In this document: piece after piece, positions 6,275-12,929 of the stretch | How positions within the stretch are numbered: position 1 is the first letter of the stretch | Layout: each line of letters begins with the position of its first letter | DNA from: JBBSVE01 sp038233815 | GTDB lineage: Bacteria > Pseudomonadota > Alphaproteobacteria > Rhodobacterales > Rhodobacteraceae | DNA length: 14,701 nt | Direction of reading: 5' to 3' | Assembly: GCA_038233815.1 (NCBI GenBank) | Contig: JBBSVE010000078.1 | Location: 1-14,701, forward strand | The notes under the pieces: generated by a model | Database searches by the model: none | The model's input: the letters and a program-made list of their open reading frames with translations, nothing else | What the model was told of the DNA's origin: nothing | Made by a program: the position numbers and the translations under genes

Positions 6275-8076
6275 CAGTAGACCCGCTTCTTGGGCGCCAG
6301 CCGCTTCATGTCGATGCCGCCTTCCGCTTCGGGTGTCAGCGGCTCCCGGTGGACCGGGCGGCTGCCAAGCCGGACGTTCGTGCCGTCGACCCAGGCCAGC
6401 GAATGGACGCGCCAGTGCTCGTCGTCCCGGTCGGGATAATCCTCGTGCGCATGGGCGCCGCGGGTCTCCTTGCGCGCTTCGGCGGACACGATGGTGGCCA
6501 GCGCGTTCGGCATCAGGTTCGCCAGTTCCAGCGTCTCCATCAGGTCGGAGTTCCAGATGAGGCTGCGGTCAGTGACGGAGATATCGTCCATCTTGGCCGC
6601 GATCACAGCCATTTTCCGGACCCCGTCGGCAAGCGTCTTGTCAGTGCGGAAGACGGCCGCATCCTCCTGCATGGTCTTTTGCATGTCGAGCCGCAGCGCC
6701 GCCGTGGGCACGGAGCCGCTGGCATTGCGGAAGCGGTCGAAGCGGTCGAAGATCTTGTCCACCTCGGCCTCGTTGGTGCCGGGTGCGTCCGACTTCGGGT
6801 CCACGATCTCCCCCGCGCGCAGAGCCGCCGCACGGCCGAACACTACGAGGTCGATGAGGCTGTTGGACCCCAGCCGGTTCGCGCCGTGAACGGAGGCGCA
6901 GCCAGCCTCGCCCACCGCCATCAGGCCGGGATAGATCGCGTCCGGCTCGGCTTCGGTCGGGTTCAGCACCTCGCCGTGAAAGTTGGTGGGGATGCCGCCC
7001 ATGTTGTAATGCACGGTGGGCAGGACGGGGATCGGCTCCTTTTGCAGATCCACGCCCGCGAAGATGCGCGCGGATTCGGAAATGCCGGGCAAGCGCAGGT
7101 CCAGCGTCTCCTTCGGCAGGTGGTTGAGGTTGAGGTGGATGTGGTCTTTCTTCGGCCCTACGCCGCGCCCCTCCCGAATCTCCAGCGTCATGCAGCGCGA
7201 TACCACGTCGCGGGACGCCAGATCCTTGTAGGTCGGCGCATAGCGTTCCATGAACCGCTCGCCTTCGGAGTTGGTGAGATAGCCGCCCTCGCCCCGCGCG
7301 CCTTCGGTGATGAGACAGCCCGCGCCGTAGATCCCCGTCGGGTGGAACTGCACGAACTCCATGTCCTGCAGGGGCAGGCCCGCGCGCGCCACCATCCCGT
7401 TGCCGTCGCCCGAACATGTGTGCGCGGAGGTGGCGGAGAAATAGGCCCGCCCGTAGCCGCCCGTCGCCAGCACCACCATCTTGGCGTTGAACACATGCAT
7501 CGTGCCGTCGTCGAGCTTCCACGCCACGACCCCGGTGCAGCGCCCGGCGGTGATGATGAGATCGAGCGCGAAATACTCGATGAAGAACTCGGCCTTTTCC
7601 TTCAGGGAACGGCCGTAAAGCGTGTGCAGGATCGCGTGTCCGGTGCGGTCGGCGGCGGCGCAGGTGCGTTGAACCGGGGGGCCTTCGCCGAACTCGGTCG
7701 TGTGGCCGCCGAATGGGCGCTGGTAGATCGTGCCCTCCTCGGTGCGGCTGAAAGGAACGCCGTAATGCTCCAGCTCATAGACCGCCTTCGGCGCCTCGCG
7801 CACGAGGTATTCCTGCGCGTCCATGTCGCCCAGCCAGTCCGACCCCTTTACGGTGTCGTACATGTGCCACTGCCAGTTGTCCGGGCCCATGTTCGACAGG
7901 CTGGCCGCGATCCCGCCCTGCGCCGCGACCGTGTGGGACCGGGTCGGGAACACCTTGGTCACGCAGGCGGTGCGCAGCCCCTGCTCGGCCATGCCAAGCG
8001 TCGCGCGCAGTCCGGCACCCCCGGCACCGACCACCACAACGTCGTAATCGTGCGTCTCGTAAGCGTAAGCAGACAT
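6274..8076 (-). CDS. sdhA: Succinate dehydrogenase flavoprotein subunit
   Basis: A 600-residue catalytic subunit that oxidises succinate to fumarate on the cytoplasmic face of complex II. The N-terminal dinucleotide-binding motif GAGGAG is at residues 17-22. RSHT at 46-49 contains H48, the histidine that carries covalently bound FAD in this family. The substrate-site and capping regions are seen as HPTGIYGAGCLITEGARGEG, LASRDVVSRCM and HGANRLGSNSLIDL. Length is standard. The start at 8076 has AAGGA about 7 bases upstream. It follows sdhD by 10 bp and its TGA overlaps the ATG of lipoprotein 1 (TGATG), indicating coupled translation. Confidence 0.98.
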   Translation of the reverse strand: MSAYAYETHDYDVVVVGAGGAGLRATLGMAEQGLRTACVTKVFPTRSHTVAAQGGIAASLSNMGPDNWQWHMYDTVKGSDWLGDMDAQEYLVREAPKAVYELEHYGVPFSRTEEGTIYQRPFGGHTTEFGEGPPVQRTCAAADRTGHAILHTLYGRSLKEKAEFFIEYFALDLIITAGRCTGVVAWKLDDGTMHVFNAKMVVLATGGYGRAYFSATSAHTCSGDGNGMVARAGLPLQDMEFVQFHPTGIYGAGCLITEGARGEGGYLTNSEGERFMERYAPTYKDLASRDVVSRCMTLEIREGRGVGPKKDHIHLNLNHLPKETLDLRLPGISESARIFAGVDLQKEPIPVLPTVHYNMGGIPTNFHGEVLNPTEAEPDAIYPGLMAVGEAGCASVHGANRLGSNSLIDLVVFGRAAALRAGEIVDPKSDAPGTNEAEVDKIFDRFDRFRNASGSVPTAALRLDMQKTMQEDAAVFRTDKTLADGVRKMAVIAAKMDDISVTDRSLIWNSDLMETLELANLMPNALATIVSAEARKETRGAHAHEDYPDRDDEHWRVHSLAWVDGTNVRLGSRPVHREPLTPEAEGGIDMKRLAPKKRVY

Positions 8077-8086
8077 CGTTTTTCCT

Positions 8087-8458
8087 TCAGAGCGCGATGC
8101 GGACCAGCGCGTAGAGGCCGACGGCCGTTACCGCGTAGGACAGCGAATAGGCGAAGATCACGAGCGCCCTGCGCATCGTGCCGTGGGTATAGTCCTCCAG
8201 CATGGTCTGCGCGCCCTTGGCGAAGTGACGCATGCCGACGACGAGGATTAGTGCGGTCAGAACGGCCGGGAACGGATGCGCGAATGTGACGAGCACGACC
8301 TCCCGGCTTTGGCCCAGCGCGTGGCCGAAAATATAGACCCACGCGGGCAGCATGAAGGCGAGGCCCACCGAGGACATCGTCATATACCAGTGCGTTTCGG
8401 TCCCGGTGCCGGAGGCGCCGCGGCCCACGGCGCGCTTGCGGTCGGTGATGTAGCGCAT
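8087..8458 (-). CDS. sdhD: Succinate dehydrogenase membrane anchor subunit D
   Basis: A 123-residue inner-membrane subunit with three hydrophobic helices (about residues 28-48, 56-77, 97-119). With SdhC it binds heme b and ubiquinone. In GMRHFAKGAQTMLEDYTHG, H78 aligns with the E. coli SdhD heme-region histidine (H71), and D89-Y90 align with quinone-site D82-Y83; the 11-residue spacing is identical. The ribosome site AGGAGG is excellent and begins within the sdhC stop codon (TAGGAGG), so sdhC and sdhD are tightly linked. A 10-bp gap leads to sdhA. Confidence 0.93.
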   Translation of the reverse strand: MRYITDRKRAVGRGASGTGTETHWYMTMSSVGLAFMLPAWVYIFGHALGQSREVVLVTFAHPFPAVLTALILVVGMRHFAKGAQTMLEDYTHGTMRRALVIFAYSLSYAVTAVGLYALVRIAL

Positions 8459-8467
8459 GGCGCCCTC

Positions 8468-8902
8468 CTATTGCACGAGGATGATGGTGAGGACGGTGAG
8501 GATCACCGACCCCCCGATGCAGCCCCAGCCGAGCAGGTCTGACGTCGGAATATCCATCCCGCGCCCCGCGTCGTAGAGCAGATGCCGAAGCCCCGCGAGG
8601 TAGTGATACCAAAGCCCCAGCGCGGAGAAGGCAAAGACGATGTCGCCGAACCACGAGGTCGCGAATCCGTTCGCGGTGGCGAACGCTTCCGGACCTGCGG
8701 CGGCGGCGGCGAGCCACCAGACGCCGATCGCCGCGCTGATGACCAGCGCGTTCCCGGTAATCCGGGTCAGGATGGAGGTGACCGAGTTGATGCGCCAGCT
8801 ATAGATGAGGATATGCGGCGACAACGGGCGGGCGATCCGTGGCGGGGCGCCGACCCTTGGCGAGGCGTTCGAGGTGGAGGCGGCCGATGGTGTGTCTGCC
8901 AT
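8468..8902 (-). CDS. sdhC: Succinate dehydrogenase cytochrome b subunit
   Basis: A 144-residue inner-membrane subunit and first gene of the operon. A soluble, S/A-rich N-terminal tail of about 25 residues precedes the family motif RPLSPHILIY and then SILTRITGNAL. S43 and R47 match the quinone-site S27 and R31 of E. coli SdhC. H107 in GLRHLLYDAG matches the heme ligand H84. At the position of E. coli H30 there is T46. Three transmembrane helices are visible. The start at 8902 is chosen because AGGGA lies 5 bases upstream and the in-frame ATGs at 8962 and 8917 add a sequence unlike the family. Confidence 0.93.
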   Translation of the reverse strand: MADTPSAASTSNASPRVGAPPRIARPLSPHILIYSWRINSVTSILTRITGNALVISAAIGVWWLAAAAAGPEAFATANGFATSWFGDIVFAFSALGLWYHYLAGLRHLLYDAGRGMDIPTSDLLGWGCIGGSVILTVLTIILVQ

Positions 8903-8981
8903 GGGGATCCCTATCATGCGGGCGATGCCGCGTGTGCCGAGCGTTGAACCGGGTCCGGTCACAGGCCCGCAGTTGTCACTG

Positions 8982-9009
8982 TTTCTAGCGCAATTTCCGT
9001 CGATGTCAC
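8982..9009 (-). promoter_or_regulatory. Candidate promoter of the sdh operon
   Basis: On the minus strand, GTGACA (9009-9004; five of six bases match TTGACA) and TAGAAA (8987-8982; four of six match TATAAT) are 16 bases apart. Transcription would begin near 8975 and give a leader of about 70 bases before sdhC. The ankyrin gene ends upstream, with an inverted repeat in between, which supports a separate promoter here. Pattern inference only. Confidence 0.4.
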
Positions 9010-9016
9010 GCCTGCA

Positions 9017-9047
9017 CCTGCGACAGATGACACCGCAGCGTCGCAGG
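9017..9047. repeat. Inverted repeat between the ankyrin gene and sdhC
   Basis: CCTGCGAC (9017-9024) and GTCGCAGG (9040-9047) are a perfect 8-bp inverted repeat with a 15-base loop. It lies 30 bp after the stop of the ankyrin-repeat gene and just upstream of the sdh promoter candidate. No T run follows on the minus strand, so it is either a factor-dependent terminator hairpin for the upstream unit or an operator for sdh. Confidence 0.45.
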
Positions 9048-9076
9048 ATCGTGCCTTGCGATCACAGACCGCGCGC

Positions 9077-9649
9077 TTAGTCCGTCGCACCCGCCTGCAC
9101 CAGCATCGCCACGATCGCCTCATTGTCGGGAACCGCGCGGGCGAGGGCCAGCGCCGTCTGTCCCGCCGTGTCCTTGGCGGTGACATCCGCGTGCGCGACG
9201 ATCAGTCCGGCCACCATGTCCGCGCCCTCCGGCTCCTGCACGAACAGCATCAGCGGCGTCTCCCCGGCCTTGTCGCGCAAGTCGACATCGGCCCCGGCGG
9301 CGAGCACGGCGGGCAGGAACTCCGGGTCCACGAGGAAATGGATCAGGCCGATCCCGTCGTGGTTCTGCGCATTGATGTCGGCGCCATTTGCCAGCAGCAG
9401 CTTCAGCTTCGCGTCGAACCCCGCGTAGTCGAGCATGTGGATCGCCTCGAACCCGAACCCGTCCTGCTGCGTCGCAAGCGTCGGATCAGCCTTCAGCAGT
9501 GCGGCCATCTCCTCGGTCGAGCCGAGCGCCACCGCGTCGTAGAAGGCGGTCAGCCGGTCCGGCGAGCCGGGGGCCGCCTCCGGCACGGTCTGCGCGAAGG
9601 GCAGCGCGGGAAAGAGGGCCAGCGTGAGGATCAGCAGAAGACGGGACAT
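9077..9649 (-). CDS. Exported ankyrin-repeat protein
   Basis: A 190-residue protein. Residues 1-20 form a signal peptide (MSRLLLILTLALFPALPFAQ) with a likely cleavage after AQ. The mature protein consists of about four to five ankyrin repeats from about residue 32 to the C-terminus, with typical units such as LLLANGADINAQNHDG, LAAGADVDLRDKAGETPLML and AGQTALALA. Ankyrin repeats bind other proteins; the partner here is unknown, and no enzymatic domain is present. The ATG has AGG about 7 bases upstream. It follows the DUF1737 gene by 35 bp on the same strand and may share a transcript with nnrU. It ends before sdhC and is probably not part of the sdh operon. Confidence 0.87.
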   Translation of the reverse strand: MSRLLLILTLALFPALPFAQTVPEAAPGSPDRLTAFYDAVALGSTEEMAALLKADPTLATQQDGFGFEAIHMLDYAGFDAKLKLLLANGADINAQNHDGIGLIHFLVDPEFLPAVLAAGADVDLRDKAGETPLMLFVQEPEGADMVAGLIVAHADVTAKDTAGQTALALARAVPDNEAIVAMLVQAGATD

Positions 9650-9684
9650 CGGAAACCTGTCGGCAGGAAGGGTGTGGGGAGGCG

Positions 9685-9888
9685 TCAGTGATCGCCGAGC
9701 TTCGTCTCCGGCGTGTAGATGCCCGGCGCCTCGCGCATCACGGCCTGTCCGCAGCGCATCACGCCGCGTCCGGCGTCATAGGCGTAGGTCGGGGGGCCAT
9801 GAAGCTCCCACCCCTTGTTCAGGGCGGCGGTGACCTTGTGGCAGAAGGCCGAGGTGTCGTCCTCGGTCAGCAGGCGGTAGAGTTTCAT
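9685..9888 (-). CDS. DUF1737 domain-containing small protein
   Basis: A 67-residue protein of unknown function. The first ~50 residues are recognisably DUF1737: MKLYRLLTEDDTSAFCHKVT, then ALNKGWELHGPPTYAYD and a conserved cysteine in VMRCGQAVM. It is cytosolic, with no signal peptide. The start is set by the family's MKLYRL N-terminus; longer in-frame starts would overlap nnrU. The ATG lies 4 bases after the nnrU stop, so the two are probably translated together. Confidence 0.85.
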   Translation of the reverse strand: MKLYRLLTEDDTSAFCHKVTAALNKGWELHGPPTYAYDAGRGVMRCGQAVMREAPGIYTPETKLGDH

Positions 9889-9892
9889 CGTG

Positions 9893-10435
9893 TCATCCGA
9901 ACGGGTTGTAGCCAAGCGACGCATGGATCCCCGCCACGGCCGCATAGACGATGACGGTGACGAGAAGGGCGGTCCATTCCTTGCGGATCGGGACGGCGTG
10001 GTAGGGCGGGGCGGTGCCCGCGCGCGTAAGGACGACAATCTCCGCCAGCGCCCAGACAAGGAGCCCGCCGAACAGCAGGAACGAGGGCGTGTTGCCGTTG
10101 ACCAGCAGATGGGCCACGGCCCAGACGCAGACGGCAGTGAGCTGCGGATGCCGGACCCATTTCGTGACCCGCGTCTTGGCCCCGGACGCCGCGAACAGAT
10201 AGAAGGCGAACAGCACCAGAAGGTTGTTGAGATGCGTCATCGCATCCGTGCGGCCCCAGTAGACCGTGCCCTCCGCCCGCTTGTAGCCGATCACCATCAG
10301 CACGATGGCCACCACCAGCAGGACCGCGACCAGTCCCTTGCCCGCGTTTCCCATGGCGGCGCGGCTTTCGGGGGCCGCGCGCTTCCAGAAATGCGCGCCC
10401 GCCCAGAGCAGGAGGCCGAGTGCGAGCAGGGTCAT
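9893..10435 (-). CDS. NnrU family membrane protein
   Basis: A 180-residue integral membrane protein with about five to six helices. The NnrU family is recognised by the N-terminal LLLWAGAHFWKR and the central WVRHPQLTAVCVWAVAHLL. Conserved histidines are H15, H96, H109 and H171. The family is named from denitrification gene clusters and is related to the plant 15-cis-zeta-carotene isomerase Z-ISO, a heme protein, so heme binding by the histidines is plausible. No denitrification or carotenoid gene is next to it here. The start at 10435 has GGAG about 6 bases upstream. It is the first gene of a minus-strand unit with the DUF1737 gene. Confidence 0.88.
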   Translation of the reverse strand: MTLLALGLLLWAGAHFWKRAAPESRAAMGNAGKGLVAVLLVVAIVLMVIGYKRAEGTVYWGRTDAMTHLNNLLVLFAFYLFAASGAKTRVTKWVRHPQLTAVCVWAVAHLLVNGNTPSFLLFGGLLVWALAEIVVLTRAGTAPPYHAVPIRKEWTALLVTVIVYAAVAGIHASLGYNPFG

Positions 10436-10705
10436 GGTGTCTCCGTCATGCTGGGGTCCGCTATGGCGCAACGTATGCAGCTTTCGGCGCGGGTTTCCAT
10501 CGGGAACGTGCCACGGTCGCGTGATCTCGCGGGGGGAGAGGCATGACGGCAACTTCGACGCACGATCCGGGACCGTGCCACCCCGTCACGCAGGCCGGAT
10601 CGTTAACCACATCTGGAGATTCGCGGCGCAGACTCCGGGACATGGCCAGCAATCGGGCCTTGGCGCAGACGACCGCAGATGCGGTCCCGGGACAGGGAAT
10701 TGGAC

Positions 10706-11017
10706 ATGACGGACCGTCTTTTCGCCGCATCGCTCGCCTTCGGGGTGTTGATCCTCGCCGCCCATGGCGCGCAGGCGGGTCCAAAATGCGGCCCGCGCCC
10801 CGCGATCCTGTCGCAACTCGCCGAGAGATGGGGGGAGACGCGCCGCTCGATCGGGATCGCGTCTAACACGATGGTGGTGGAGACGTTCGCCAGCCCTGCG
10901 ACGCAAAGCTGGACGATTACCGTGACGACGCCCGATGGCAAGACCTGCCTGATCGCGACCGGCGAGGATTTCGAGGGCACCACCGATCCGCTGCCCGCGT
11001 TGGGCGATCCGGCCTGA
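10706..11017 (+). CDS. Small exported protein of unknown function
   Basis: A 103-residue protein. Residues 1-24 form a signal peptide ending HGAQA, with cleavage before G25. The mature part (~79 residues) contains KCGPRPAILSQLAERWGE, then a predicted beta-rich section SWTITVTTPDGKTCLIATGE. C28 and C81 could form a disulfide in the periplasm. I recognise no named domain. The start at 10706 is chosen because AGGGA lies about 7 bases upstream and it places the hydrophobic segment at the N-terminus; the in-frame start at 10679 would add nine charged residues. It is divergent from nnrU across about 270 bp and precedes mdh by 115 bp. Confidence 0.75.
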   Translation: MTDRLFAASLAFGVLILAAHGAQAGPKCGPRPAILSQLAERWGETRRSIGIASNTMVVETFASPATQSWTITVTTPDGKTCLIATGEDFEGTTDPLPALGDPA

Positions 11018-11132
11018 GCGGGCGCGGCATCGTGGGCGGTCGCGGTCCGCATCGGCCGCCCCCCGGCCTTGCGCCCCCGGCGTGCAGGGTCTAGCCATGC
11101 GCCATCCAAATCAACCGACCCGGAGACAGTCC

Positions 11133-12095
11133 ATGGCCCGACCGAAGATTGCGCTGATCGGCGCGGGGCAGATCGGCGGCACGCTCGCCCATCTCGCCGC
11201 GATCAAGGAACTGGGGGACGTGATCCTCTTCGACATCGCCGAGGGTGTGCCGCAGGGCAAGGCGCTCGACATCTCGCAGGCGGGACCGTCGGCGGGCTTT
11301 GATGCGAGCCTCAAGGGCGCCAACGCCTATGCCGACATCGCGGGCGCAGACGTCTGCATCGTGACCGCCGGTGTCGCCCGCAAACCGGGGATGAGCCGCG
11401 ACGACCTTCTGGGCATCAACCTCAAGGTCATGAAATCGGTGGGCGAGGGGATCCGCAGCCATGCGCCCGATGCGTTCGTGATCTGCATCACCAACCCGCT
11501 CGACGCGATGGTCTGGGCGCTGCGCGAGTTCTCCGGCCTGCCGCACGAGAAGGTCGTGGGCATGGCGGGCGTTCTCGACAGCGCCCGCTTCCGCCATTTC
11601 CTGAGCCTCGAATTCGGCGTCTCGATGCGCGACGTCACCGCTTTCGTGCTGGGCGGGCACGGCGACTCGATGGTTCCGCTGGTGCGCTACTCGACGGTGG
11701 GGGGCATTCCGCTCCCCGATCTCGTGGCGATGGGCTGGACCACGCAGGACCGGCTCGACGCGATCGTGCAGCGCACCCGCGACGGCGGCGCGGAGATCGT
11801 GGGCCTGCTGAAGACCGGATCGGCCTTCTACGCTACTGCGACCAGCGCCATCGAGATGGCGGAGGCGTTCCTGAAGGACCAGAAGCGTCTGCTGCCCTGT
11901 GCAGCCTGGTGCGATGGCGTCTTCGGCCTCAAGGGCATGTATGTGGGCGTCCCCACCGTTATCGGCGCAGGCGGGATCGAGCGGATCGCCGACATCAAGC
12001 TCAACGGACAGGAGCAAGCGATGTTCGACCGCTCCGTCGAGGCCGTGAAGGGTCTGGTCGCCGCCTGCAAGGGCATCGATTCGACGCTCGGCTGA
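11133..12095 (+). CDS. mdh: Malate dehydrogenase (LDH-like type)
   Basis: A 320-residue cytosolic enzyme that oxidises malate to oxaloacetate with NAD+. The Rossmann motif GAGQIG is at 10-15, with D34 for NAD ribose selectivity. Substrate and catalytic residues of the family are present: R83 and R89 (TAGVARKPGMSRDDLL), N121 (ITNPLDAMVW), D149 and R152 (GVLDSARFRHF), and H176 (GGHGDSMVP). R83 is the residue that marks malate rather than lactate specificity. Length is typical of alphaproteobacterial Mdh. The start at 11133 has GGAG 7 bases upstream; an in-frame ATG at 11097 also has an AGGG upstream but would add 12 residues absent from the family. It is followed by a methyltransferase and sucC. 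Confidence 0.97.
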   Translation: MARPKIALIGAGQIGGTLAHLAAIKELGDVILFDIAEGVPQGKALDISQAGPSAGFDASLKGANAYADIAGADVCIVTAGVARKPGMSRDDLLGINLKVMKSVGEGIRSHAPDAFVICITNPLDAMVWALREFSGLPHEKVVGMAGVLDSARFRHFLSLEFGVSMRDVTAFVLGGHGDSMVPLVRYSTVGGIPLPDLVAMGWTTQDRLDAIVQRTRDGGAEIVGLLKTGSAFYATATSAIEMAEAFLKDQKRLLPCAAWCDGVFGLKGMYVGVPTVIGAGGIERIADIKLNGQEQAMFDRSVEAVKGLVAACKGIDSTLG

Positions 12096-12111
12096 AACCG
12101 GGCCTGAGCGG

Positions 12112-12771
12112 GTGCCGTCCCGCCCGCTCTCGCCCTATCTGGCGCCCGGCTTTTACGACGACGCTCTGGCACGCGGCCGCCACCGCGACATCGTCGGCGG
12201 CCGGTGGGAGGAGACGGGGCGTCTGCAAATGGTCCTCCTGCAGGCCGAGGGCATGGAGCCGGAGCATCGGCTTCTCGACATCGGATGCGGCGCACTTCGG
12301 CTCGGATGCAAGGCGGTGCCCTATCTCGACCCCGGGAACTACTGGGGGACGGACGCCTCGCTCGCCCTGATGCAGCGGGGGTGGGAGGTGGAGCTTGGGA
12401 ACAACGCCCGTCTGCCTCTGTCCCATCTGGTCGAGGATGCGAAGTTCGCGTTGCCGGGCATTCCCGCCGTCGACTACGCCATCGCCTTCGGCGTCTTCAC
12501 CCATCTTCCGATCGACCGGCTCGGTCAGGTCTTGCTGCGATTGCGTGACCGCGCGCCGGCCTTGCGCGCTTTGTTATTCACAGCCTTTCTCGGGACACCG
12601 ACGGAGTCTCTTCGCCAACGCGATGGCGTCGTGACCCATCCCGACCGCCCGCCGTGGCATGTCACGCCGGATGCGCTGCAAACCTTGTGCGCCAAGAGAG
12701 GTTTTGACCTGCGCCGCCGACCCGACCTTTTGCCGCGCGGACAAATCCTGTTCGTAGCGACGATGCGCTGA
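12112..12771 (+). CDS. Class I SAM-dependent methyltransferase, substrate unknown
   Basis: A 219-residue protein with a Rossmann-type methyltransferase core. Motif I is LLDIGCGALRLG at 54-65; the acidic residue closing strand 2 is D81 (YWGTDASLALM); the post-II/motif IV region is DYAIAFGVFTHLP (121-133). The segment before the core (ARGRHRDIVGGRWEETGRLQ) may cap the SAM site. The substrate cannot be deduced. The start is a GTG at 12112, 16 bases after the mdh stop, with a weak ribosome site (GAGCGG), so expression may depend on mdh translation. It sits between mdh and sucC. The C-terminus and spacing suggest a complete gene. Confidence 0.8.
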   Translation: MPSRPLSPYLAPGFYDDALARGRHRDIVGGRWEETGRLQMVLLQAEGMEPEHRLLDIGCGALRLGCKAVPYLDPGNYWGTDASLALMQRGWEVELGNNARLPLSHLVEDAKFALPGIPAVDYAIAFGVFTHLPIDRLGQVLLRLRDRAPALRALLFTAFLGTPTESLRQRDGVVTHPDRPPWHVTPDALQTLCAKRGFDLRRRPDLLPRGQILFVATMR

Positions 12772-12792
12772 AATCACGGCCCCTGGCATCGC

Positions 12793-12820
12793 GATCACAC
12801 CGGTATTAAGTGTGATCACA
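12793..12820. promoter_or_regulatory. Palindromic operator-like site upstream of sucC
   Basis: GATCACAC (12793-12800) and GTGTGATC (12810-12817) are a perfect 8-bp inverted repeat around a 9-base AT-leaning core. The right arm is itself part of a perfect 10-bp palindrome TGTGATCACA (12811-12820). It lies just after the methyltransferase stop and 106-133 bp upstream of sucC. No T run follows, so it looks more like a protein-binding site than a terminator. The binding factor is unknown. Confidence 0.45.
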
Positions 12821-12855
12821 ACGTTGGACATTCGGCCCCAATCGCCCCGCCAGAC

Positions 12856-12900
12856 CCGATTCCCCTTTTGAATCGGTGTCGTTCCGTGGCAAAGGGGGGC
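12856..12900 (+). promoter_or_regulatory. Candidate structured leader (pseudoknot) upstream of sucC
   Basis: CCGATTC (12856-12862) and GAATCGG (12870-12876) form a perfect 7-bp stem with loop CCCTTTT. The loop bases CCCTTT (12863-12868) are exactly complementary to AAAGGG (12891-12896), which is the start of the strong Shine-Dalgarno stretch AAAGGGGGG. Together they could form an H-type pseudoknot that hides this ribosome site. The alternative pairing CCCCTTT with AAAGGGG (7 bp) competes with the stem. I do not recognise a named riboswitch class. Confidence 0.4.
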
Positions 12901-12902
12901 AA

Positions 12903-12929
12903 ATGAACCAGCGCGGGGTCGTGACATGA
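12903..12929 (+). CDS. Candidate 8-codon leader ORF overlapping the sucC start
   Basis: ATG at 12903 follows AAAGGGGGG by 3 bases and encodes MNQRGVVT. Its TGA (12927-12929) overlaps the sucC ATG (12926-12928) in an ATGA arrangement. The ribosome site here is stronger than the one directly before sucC (GGGG within the leader ORF), so ribosomes could reach sucC by termination-reinitiation. Such a short ORF can arise by chance; expression is unproven. Confidence 0.35.
   Translation: MNQRGVVT

Noticed and set aside
6079..8289. Plus-strand 736-codon open frame opposite sdhA
   Set aside because: Composition is that of an antisense shadow; the opposite strand is unambiguous sdhA with all functional motifs.
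9058..9067. GCGATCACAG upstream of sdhC resembling the left arm of the sucC palindrome (12791), suggesting a shared TCA regulator site
   Set aside because: The same 10-mer also occurs inside sdhA near 6599, and the sdhC copy lacks a second arm, so the match is at chance level.
11055..11096. TTGCGC and TAGCCA 17 bases apart upstream of mdh as promoter
   Set aside because: Both boxes match the consensus poorly; spacing alone is not enough.
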